Of a stretch of DNA of 29,704 nt, positions 24,045-29,704 are shown in pieces; the stretch's first letter is position 1, and every line of letters begins with the position of its first letter. The stretch is from an uncultured bacterium. GTDB lineage: Bacteria > Hydrogenedentota > Hydrogenedentia > Hydrogenedentales > CAILVY01. The DNA lies in contig CALEDJ010000048.1 in the NCBI GenBank assembly GCA_937951485.1, forward strand, positions 1-29,704, in the 5' to 3' direction. The notes under the pieces are model-generated. The model was not told where the DNA came from and did not search any database. It worked only from the letters and a program-made list of their open reading frames with translations. A program made the translations under genes and the position numbers.

Positions 24045-26316
24045 TTTGCGCACAACGCATGGCGTGCAGGGTCTGTCCCAAGGCGATGCCGCCATCGTTG
24101 GCCGGAACCTGCTCCGGCCAGAAGACACGGAATCCGGCGCCTTCCAGCCTGTCGGCGGTCCATTCCGTCAGCAACGCGTTCTGGAAACATCCGCCGCCGA
24201 GTACAACTTCCGGCAGTCCGACATGCCGCGCCACCTCAAGAATACCACGCGCCAGCGCGTCATGGAACTCCGAGGCGATCGCTTCCACTGCGCGCCCCGC
24301 GGCGGCGTCCTCGACAATCGCGGCGACCATCGCCGCCCAGTCCAGTTCAAGCAGGCCGTCCGCTTCGCGCAAAGACAGGCGGTACCTTCCCTGCGGCGGT
24401 CCGGCGCGCCGCGCCGCGTACTCAAACAGCATGGCGGCCTGCCCCTCGTAGGCGTTGCGCATGCGCAGACCACAGATCGCCGCCGCGCCGTCGAAAAGGC
24501 GGCCGGCGCTGCTGGTCATCGGCGCATTCACCCCGCGTTCCAGCATTCGTCGGACGGCCTTGCGTTCATGGTCCTCAAACGCGCGCCCCGGCGCGTGATT
24601 CGCGCAGTCCACCGCATCGCCGCCCCACAGGGCATACAGAAGTCCCTGCGCCGCGCGGCGCGGTTCGCGCACCGCCGCGTCGCCGCCCGGCAGCGGAAAC
24701 GGACGCACGCGCGCCACGCGGACATAGCCGCCGCGCTCCGCGCGCAAGAACTCGCCGCCCCAGACCGTGCCGTCGGGGCCATGGCCCGTGCCGTCCCACG
24801 CCACGCCCAGCACCGGCCCCGGCAGGCCATGCTCCGCCATGCAGGCGAGGACATGCGCGTAATGGTGCTGCACCTCGACGACCGGCAGGCCCAGGCCGCG
24901 CGCATGGCGCGCGCTCAGGTAATCCGGGTGGCTGTCGCAGGCGACCAGCACGGGATCAATCGCATAGAGGCGGCGCAGCGCCGCCCCCGCTTCGAGAAAC
25001 GCGTCGAACGCCTGCGTCGTTTCCAGGTCGCCGATGTGCTGGCTGAGAAAAACCCGATCCTGCTTCGACACGGCCACAGTATTTTTTAAGTGCCCGCCGA
25101 AGGCCGCCGTGGGCGGACCGTCTTCGCCTACGCGGACCGGCAACGGCGCATAGCCCCGCGCGCGCCGCAACAGCGCCGCCCGCCCGCGCACGACGTGCGC
25201 GATGGAATCGTCCGCATGCCGCACGATGGGCCGGTCATGCACCAGGAAACACTCCGCGATGCCCCCCAACCGGCGACGCGCCTCGTGTTCGTCAATGCAA
25301 ATCGGCTCTTCGCTCAGATTTCCGCTTGTCGCCACGACCGGAAAGCCCAGCGCCTCCATGAGCAGGTGGTGAAGCGGGGTGGCGGGGAGCATGACCCCGA
25401 AGCGCGGCGCGCCGGGGGCCACTTCTTCGGCAATCGCCGTGGCATCGGCGCGACGCGCCAGCAACACGATGGGACATTCCGGCGATTCCAGGAGACGGCG
25501 TTCCACGTCGCCGACCACGCAGTCCTCCAACACGCGGTCCAGATGGGGATACATCATGGCAAACGGCTTTTCCTCACGCCGTTTCCGCGCGCGCAGGCGC
25601 AGCACCGCGTTGCGGTTCCGCGCGTCCGCCATGAGATGAAATCCCCCCAATCCTTTCACCGCGACGATGCGCCCGTCACGAATCGCCTGCGCCGCCTCGG
25701 CCAGCGCCTGGTCCCGCTCGCTGCACGTCTTTCCATCGGCATCCCAGAGGGCCAACTGCGGCCCGCACGCCGGGCACGCCACCGGCTGCGCATGAAAGCG
25801 CCGGTCGCGGGGATTCTCGTATTCCGCCCGGCAGACCGCGCACATCGCGAAGCGTTTCATGGCGGTGTTGGGCCGGTCATAGGGAAGCCGCTCCAGAATC
25901 GTGAAACGCGGCCCGCAATGCGTGCAGTTCAGGAACGGATAACGATAGCGCCGGTCCGCTGGGTCGCGCAGTTCGCGCAGACAATCCGCGCAGGTCGCGA
26001 TGTCGGCCATGATCAACGCCGCCGGGTCCCCCGACGCCTCGCTCTGGCGGATTTCAAAACCGTGGCCGCCCTGCAGCGGGATATGTTCGATTTCGATGCG
26101 GTCAATGAGGGACAGGGGCGGCCGGCGTTCTGGCAAAGTCCGAAGGAATGCCTCCACCTGCGCCGTCTCCCCCTCCGATTCCACCACCACCCCCTGCGGG
26201 GTGTTGATTACAAAACCCGACAGGCCGAACTCCGATGCCAGCAAATAGATATAGGGACGGAACCCGACCCCCTGCACCGCCCCCCGGATATGCGCCCGCA
26301 GCCGTACCGGATTCAA
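24040..26316 (-). CDS. hypF: Carbamoyltransferase HypF
   Basis: HypF makes carbamoyl-adenylate from carbamoyl phosphate and ATP and transfers the carbamoyl group to HypE. The 758 residues are the full length. The acylphosphatase domain (1-90) has GAVQGVGFRPY and the conserved Asn in FVINTPQGV. Two zinc-finger-like regions follow (TCADCLRE..NCTHCGPRF and MCAVCRAEY..ACPACGP). The YrdC-like domain (about 200-390) has KGLGGFHLMADA and KRREEKPFAMM. The Kae1-like domain has HIGDLETTQAF, VQHHYAHV, WDGTGHGPDG and GGGCFQNALL. The start is TTG, overlapping the hypB stop codon as TTGA, with AAGGGG about 8 bases before; no ATG fits. Confidence 0.95.
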   Translation of the reverse strand: MNPVRLRAHIRGAVQGVGFRPYIYLLASEFGLSGFVINTPQGVVVESEGETAQVEAFLRTLPERRPPLSLIDRIEIEHIPLQGGHGFEIRQSEASGDPAALIMADIATCADCLRELRDPADRRYRYPFLNCTHCGPRFTILERLPYDRPNTAMKRFAMCAVCRAEYENPRDRRFHAQPVACPACGPQLALWDADGKTCSERDQALAEAAQAIRDGRIVAVKGLGGFHLMADARNRNAVLRLRARKRREEKPFAMMYPHLDRVLEDCVVGDVERRLLESPECPIVLLARRADATAIAEEVAPGAPRFGVMLPATPLHHLLMEALGFPVVATSGNLSEEPICIDEHEARRRLGGIAECFLVHDRPIVRHADDSIAHVVRGRAALLRRARGYAPLPVRVGEDGPPTAAFGGHLKNTVAVSKQDRVFLSQHIGDLETTQAFDAFLEAGAALRRLYAIDPVLVACDSHPDYLSARHARGLGLPVVEVQHHYAHVLACMAEHGLPGPVLGVAWDGTGHGPDGTVWGGEFLRAERGGYVRVARVRPFPLPGGDAAVREPRRAAQGLLYALWGGDAVDCANHAPGRAFEDHERKAVRRMLERGVNAPMTSSAGRLFDGAAAICGLRMRNAYEGQAAMLFEYAARRAGPPQGRYRLSLREADGLLELDWAAMVAAIVEDAAAGRAVEAIASEFHDALARGILEVARHVGLPEVVLGGGCFQNALLTEWTADRLEGAGFRVFWPEQVPANDGGIALGQTLHAMRCAQT

Positions 26317-26981
26317 CCCGCCTTCCCCTTATCCGCAACCGCCGCGGTCTCCCGGAGCCAGGCGACCCAGGCGTCCACGCCGTCTCCAGTCCGGCAGGAT
26401 ACATCCAGAATCAACACGCCGGGATTCAGCCGCCGCACCGTATCGCGGAAGAACACCATGTCAAAATCCACATACGGCAGCAAATCCGCCTTGTTCAGCA
26501 CCACCAGGTCCACCCCTCGGAAGAGTTTCGGATACTTCGCGGGCTTGTCGTGCCCCTCGGTGACACTGACCACCGCGACCCGCCTGTCCTCGCCCAAATC
26601 AAAGGCCACCGGACACACCAGGTTGCCCACGTTTTCGATCAGCAGGATGTCCAGGGCGTCCAGGTCCAGGTCGCCCAAGGCGCGCCCCACGAGGTTCGCC
26701 TCCAGGTGACAGCCGCCGTCGGTGTTGATCTGCACGACCGGCGCGCCGCATGCCGCGACGCGCTCCGCGTCCAGCGTCGTGTCCGGGTCGCCCTCGATGA
26801 CACCGATGCGCGGCGATCCGCCGCAATGCCGCAACGCCGCCTCGATCAGCGACGTCTTGCCCGATCCCGGCGCGCTCATCATGTTGACGCAGGCTACCCC
26901 CGCCGCGCGCAGCCGCGCGCGCACCCCCTGCGCCAACTCGTCGTTGACCTTCATCACCTTCTGGACCAGTTTAATTTCCAT
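26313..26981 (-). CDS. hypB: Nickel-insertion GTPase HypB
   Basis: HypB is the GTPase that, with HypA, delivers nickel to the hydrogenase large subunit. The 222-residue protein has the P-loop SAPGSGKTS at 36-44, the metal-binding Cys91-His92 (GGCHLEA) and Cys123 (NLVCPVAFD) with the spacing of the E. coli site, and NKAD at 163-166. It lacks both the N-terminal CxxCGC high-affinity nickel motif and a histidine-rich stretch, so the G-domain site must serve alone. The ATG lies inside the end of hypA (11-base overlap). Confidence 0.95.
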   Translation of the reverse strand: MEIKLVQKVMKVNDELAQGVRARLRAAGVACVNMMSAPGSGKTSLIEAALRHCGGSPRIGVIEGDPDTTLDAERVAACGAPVVQINTDGGCHLEANLVGRALGDLDLDALDILLIENVGNLVCPVAFDLGEDRRVAVVSVTEGHDKPAKYPKLFRGVDLVVLNKADLLPYVDFDMVFFRDTVRRLNPGVLILDVSCRTGDGVDAWVAWLRETAAVADKGKAG

Positions 26982-27351
26982 GTTCGACTTCCCGCGTCTC
27001 CAGCAATGTCTCGCGCAGGGTCACGCTCTGGATGATGAGTTCTTCGCCGCGCACGACCCTGCCGCCCGCCGCACCGCAGGACGGGCACATCCAGAACATG
27101 TCCTCCGGCGTGAATTCACTGCCGCACGATTCGCAGGCGATCAGCGCGGCGGTTTCGCGCCATTCCAGCACGGCGTCTTCCGCCGGCGTGCCGCTTTTCG
27201 CCGCATCAAACGCGAACGCCAGCGCCTCCGGCACAACCTGTTGCAGCGCGCCAATCTCCACGACGATCCGCTCCACCGGCAGCCCGCCGTGCGCTGCCGC
27301 CGCGCCGAGCGCGCTTTCAAGAATGCGCTCCGCAAGACTGAATTCATGCAT
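26971..27351 (-). CDS. hypA: Nickel chaperone HypA
   Basis: HypA is the nickel-binding partner of HypB. The 126-residue protein starts MHEFSLAERI, with His2 the conserved nickel ligand, which decides the start. Its structural zinc site has Cys73-X2-Cys76 (ACESCG) and Cys89-X2-Cys92 (MCPSCGA), followed by the conserved GEELIIQSVTL strand. The open frame extends 71 codons upstream without homology. It is the first gene of the hypABFCDE unit; no clear promoter was found upstream, and the ribosome binding site is weak. Confidence 0.94.
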   Translation of the reverse strand: MHEFSLAERILESALGAAAAHGGLPVERIVVEIGALQQVVPEALAFAFDAAKSGTPAEDAVLEWRETAALIACESCGSEFTPEDMFWMCPSCGAAGGRVVRGEELIIQSVTLRETLLETREVEHGN

Positions 27352-27434
27352 GTGCCATGACCCGTGTTGAAAAACGCATTCTACCGGTTTCTGCGGCGGT
27401 TTTGCGAATGGATGGGAGATTTGTGTACAGAATG

Positions 27435-27478
27435 AACAAAGCGGACTCTGCTGACTTGTCCGCGGAGCCCGCTTTGTT
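27435..27478 (-). terminator. Long hairpin terminator of the prepilin-like gene
   Basis: AACAAAGCGG (27435-27444) pairs with CCGCTTTGTT (27469-27478), and after one mismatch the stem continues for about six further pairs (27446-27451 with 27462-27467). It lies 40 bases after the prepilin-like stop codon and upstream of hypA. The U-run is interrupted (TTTGTTCATT), so termination is likely but not certain. Confidence 0.65.
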
Positions 27479-27518
27479 TCGACGATGGCTTCTGTCAGTT
27501 CTTGAACTGTTGGATGGG

Positions 27519-28439
27519 TTATCCTGCGATGCCGATGGTGATCGCCATGGTCCGGCTTATCCAACCTTCTCCGGGATAGCGCCTGAAGTCAACGTGACCA
27601 TCGAGGTACAACGTATTGACGCCACCCGGCACATGGTTGTACTGCTCGACATTCGTGGAAACCAAATCGGCAGAAATCTCGATCTCGCTTTGCGCCTTCG
27701 CGGATGCCGCGGGATTGTTGATGTCGGTGATCAGAAACCGCTCGATGCCTTCCCGCAATCGGTAAATCGTGTCGCCAGTGGACATCCTGTAATCATTGTC
27801 CGCCAAAGAGAACGGCTTGTCGCGGCCAAGATCACTGAGCAACTCAGCGACCTGCAACGAAATGAATTCGCCGGGGAAACCATAGGAATCGGCGGGAATA
27901 TCACGCGAATCCGCCTTGTCCAATACATAACCCACGTAGTAATAGGATTCGTCGGCAGCGGGTTGCCCGGCAGCTGGCCCGTTGTTTGGCAGACCATATT
28001 TACGACACGGCACGCCGAGAATGCTCTCACCGGTGGCAGGATTGACGAATTCGCCCGGTTCCGATTCCGATGGACATATCAAGACATTGTGGTCAGTGAG
28101 ATATTCCGGGTAGATCTGCGGGATATACGCATGAAAATAGGATGCCGCAGCTCCCGGGTGCGCAGGCCATAGACTCGAGTGAAGACCTGAGGTCCATCCT
28201 GCGTCGCAATCCACGGAAGGCACAACTCTAAACTGCATGACCGTCGGATATTTCCCGCCTTGGCTTTCATTGGCGTACATCTTGAACACCAGCCCCATCT
28301 GTTTCAGATTGTTCTGGCAACTCGAACGCCGCGCCGCTTCGCGCGCCCGCGCCAGCGCCGGCAGCAAAATGGCCGCCAGAATACCGATGATGGCAATGAC
28401 CACCAGCAGTTCAATCAGCGTAAAGCCTTTCGCTTTCAT
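27519..28439 (-). CDS. DUF1559-type prepilin-like protein
   Basis: A type II secretion/type IV pilin-like protein of 306 residues. The N-terminus [19 protein letters not shown] has the prepilin peptidase cleavage site after Gly5 and the conserved Glu at position 5 of the mature protein. It is followed by the hydrophobic helix and [19 protein letters not shown], the hallmark of DUF1559 proteins. Near the C-terminus [15 protein letters not shown] fits the H-X9-DG processing-associated motif, here with ten spacer residues. DUF1559 proteins are strongly multiplied in Planctomycetes, Lentisphaerae and relatives, and their role is unclear. The ATG has AAGGAGG at 8-9 bases; a GTG three codons earlier would overlap the binding site. 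Confidence 0.9.
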   Translation of the reverse strand: MKAKGFTLIELLVVIAIIGILAAILLPALARAREAARRSSCQNNLKQMGLVFKMYANESQGGKYPTVMQFRVVPSVDCDAGWTSGLHSSLWPAHPGAAASYFHAYIPQIYPEYLTDHNVLICPSESEPGEFVNPATGESILGVPCRKYGLPNNGPAAGQPAADESYYYVGYVLDKADSRDIPADSYGFPGEFISLQVAELLSDLGRDKPFSLADNDYRMSTGDTIYRLREGIERFLITDINNPAASAKAQSEIEISADLVSTNVEQYNHVPGGVNTLYLDGHVDFRRYPGEGWISRTMAITIGIAG

Positions 28440-28813
28440 GTGTTCCACCTCCTTAAAGATACTTTGAATGCTTTCGTAATCCCTGCCTGCAAATCTGTCC
28501 CCGGTTGCTTTCTCACCTCCCTTTCTGAATCATTCAAGAAACTCCTGCTTATCCCATTATACACAAGAAATTTGTTTTTTACCATAATCTTTTTTTTGGA
28601 AGAAAAAATAACACTATGCCGATTGTAATTAGCAGCCGTCCGCCCCGTATCATACTGTGCCTGGTCTCCGCTGAAGCCACACCGAACCTGACTGATCTCA
28701 TCCTCGACAAAGTTTCCGAAATGAGCAGGCGCATCCCATCCACATAAAGGAATCAATCCATTTCCCTGCGTTTTTCCGGGGTGTTATCATAGCGCGGCAA
28801 AGGAGGCGCAACG
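28440..28813. other. Divergent intergenic region prepilin-like gene/UDG
   Basis: This 374-bp region is notably AT-rich around 28550-28640 compared with its surroundings. It carries the prepilin-like gene's -10 box. A long minus-strand open frame crosses it and overlaps the prepilin start as ATGA, but it has no ribosome binding site or homology and spans the promoter, so I do not call it. A TATCAT at about 28783 could be a -10 for the UDG gene, with poor -35. Confidence 0.45.
28556..28561 (-). promoter_or_regulatory. Candidate -10 box of the prepilin-like gene
   Basis: On the minus strand a perfect TATAAT (28561-28556) follows a long A/T-rich tract (28562-28610) that could act as an UP element; the -35 hexamer is poor. 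It gives a leader of roughly 110 bases. Confidence 0.4.
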
Positions 28814-29605
28814 ATGTCGAATAAGGACAAAGAGACCTTGGGAACGATACTCCGTGACGTGCGCGTCTTGATAGAGAATGAGGCGCGTCGGTCGCGGGGG
28901 AAGTTGCTCGTTTCGCCGGAGGTGGCGGAGATGCTGGAGTGGGTGCGCATGCCCCGGCCGCCGCAGGATATGCCGGAAACGGGCGTACTGGAATATCCCG
29001 ATGCGGTGGAACGGCTCGCGGCGCTGGGCGAAGTCGAGGACGAAGTGCGCGCCTGCACGAAGTGCGGGCTATGCCGCAACCGGACGAAGACGGTTTTCGG
29101 CGTGGGCAATCCCAACGCGGAAATCGTCTTTGTGGGCGAGGCGCCTGGCGCGGATGAAGACCGCCAGGGCTTGCCCTTCGTGGGCCGCGCCGGCCAACTG
29201 CTCACGGACATCATCGTCAAGGGCATGAAACGCCGCCGCGAGGACGTCTATATCTGCAACGTCATCAAATGCCGTCCGCCGGAGAACCGCGACCCCAGCC
29301 CGGAAGAGGTCTTTTACTGCGAGCCGTACCTGCTGCGCCAGTTGGAAATCATCCAACCCAAGGTGATTTGCGCGCTCGGGCGCATCGCCGCGCAGACCCT
29401 GCTGAAGAACACCACGCCCATCGGCCGCCTCCGCGGCAGATGGTACGCCTACCACGGCATCCCCCTCCGCGTCACCTATCACCCGGCCTATATCCTGAGG
29501 TTCGAACCCAACCCGGAACGCTTCAAGGAAGAAAAGCGCAAGGTCTGGGACGATGTCAAGGAAATCCTGAAAGTGCTCGACGGCAACGCCCCGGCAATAG
29601 GATGA
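28814..29605 (+). CDS. Uracil-DNA glycosylase, Fe-S family (type 4-like)
   Basis: This base-excision repair enzyme removes uracil from DNA. The 263-residue protein has the four [4Fe-4S] cysteines of the type-4/5 family: Cys81 and Cys84 (ACTKCGL), Cys153 ([11 protein letters not shown]) and Cys169 (FYCEPYL). The active-site motif [17 protein letters not shown] is at 108-124 and the second motif YHPAYILR at 222-229. Glu in GEAPG fits family 4 rather than family 5. An N-terminal extension of about 75 residues, charged and of unknown role, precedes the core. The ATG has AAAGGAGG at good spacing. No neighbour suggests a special context. Confidence 0.93.
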   Translation: MSNKDKETLGTILRDVRVLIENEARRSRGKLLVSPEVAEMLEWVRMPRPPQDMPETGVLEYPDAVERLAALGEVEDEVRACTKCGLCRNRTKTVFGVGNPNAEIVFVGEAPGADEDRQGLPFVGRAGQLLTDIIVKGMKRRREDVYICNVIKCRPPENRDPSPEEVFYCEPYLLRQLEIIQPKVICALGRIAAQTLLKNTTPIGRLRGRWYAYHGIPLRVTYHPAYILRFEPNPERFKEEKRKVWDDVKEILKVLDGNAPAIG

Positions 29606-29629
29606 TACCGGGCGGCATTCTTATGAATA

Positions 29630-29704
29630 ACATCCCCCGGCGCTGCGCGCCACCCCCTTCCAAGGGAGATTTCTCCCTCGTTACACCGCTCCCGCGGTGC
29701 AATG
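29630..29704. repeat. Partial copy of the intergenic repeat at the window end
   Basis: Starting ACATCCCCCGGCGCTGCGCGCC, trimmed here to its features: the ACATCCCCC end, a GGCGC/GCGCC hairpin and CCCCCTTCCAAGGG, matching the right end of the 9504-9679 element read on the minus strand. It runs to the end of the window, so its other half is not seen. Confidence 0.65.

Noticed and set aside
27345-27365. Sigma-54 promoter at the hyp operon start (TGGCAC)
   Set aside because: TGGCAC is present just before hypA but the TTGC-type -12 element is absent and the motif would lie at the start codon.
28436-28756. 106-codon minus-strand frame whose stop codon overlaps the prepilin-like ATG
   Set aside because: It spans the likely promoter, lacks a ribosome binding site and has no homology; the ATGA overlap seems coincidental.

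Overview
The window is a GC-rich bacterial chromosome segment made mostly of conserved housekeeping genes in short, single-direction runs. No phage, plasmid, transposase or CRISPR array is visible. The lineage cannot be fixed from this sequence alone. Three features fit the Planctomycetota/Verrucomicrobiota/Lentisphaerota/Hydrogenedentota type of genome: a DUF1559-style prepilin-like protein, Tat-exported Gfo/Idh/MocA and aldo-keto oxidoreductases, and families of palindromic intergenic repeats. That placement is an inference.

Left part (1-9.8 kb): a galactokinase gene (TTG start) points left. To its right is a promoter with a 16-bp perfect palindrome over its -10 box and a structured leader, followed by acetyl-CoA synthetase and an OFA-family MFS carrier, which together look like an acetate or short-chain-acid uptake and activation unit. 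Pointing left again are APS kinase (cysC), a Tat-exported Gfo/Idh/MocA oxidoreductase, an RluB/RsuA-type pseudouridine synthase and scpB.

Middle (9.8-18 kb): a 176-bp inverted-repeat element, a DAHP synthase with regulatory domain (aroF), a Tat-exported aldo-keto reductase, cysS, an HGSNAT-like membrane protein, ftsY, a zinc-ribbon membrane protein of unknown function, L-lactate dehydrogenase and tRNA-Ser(CGA). A 130-bp element with exact 17-bp ends lies between ftsY and the zinc-ribbon gene.

Accessory-looking stretch (18-21.5 kb): a degenerate LeuA/HMGL-like protein that lacks its catalytic motifs, preceded by a small overlapping ORF with a near-perfect ribosome binding site. Next comes a 707-residue coiled-coil protein that ends in an MshEN (GspE N-terminal, c-di-GMP-type) domain without any ATPase. 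That gene has a near-consensus promoter and a 5' leader with crossing inverted repeats and a terminator-like hairpin. This is the most unusual part of the window.

Right part (21.5-29.7 kb): a complete hydrogenase maturation operon, hypA-hypB-hypF-hypC-hypD-hypE, mostly translationally coupled, with no hydrogenase structural gene in view. Together these build the Fe(CN)2CO group (HypF/E/C/D) and deliver nickel (HypA/B). Upstream lie a DUF1559 prepilin-like gene with its own promoter and terminator, and a type-4/5-like Fe-S uracil-DNA glycosylase. The window closes inside another copy of the intergenic repeat.
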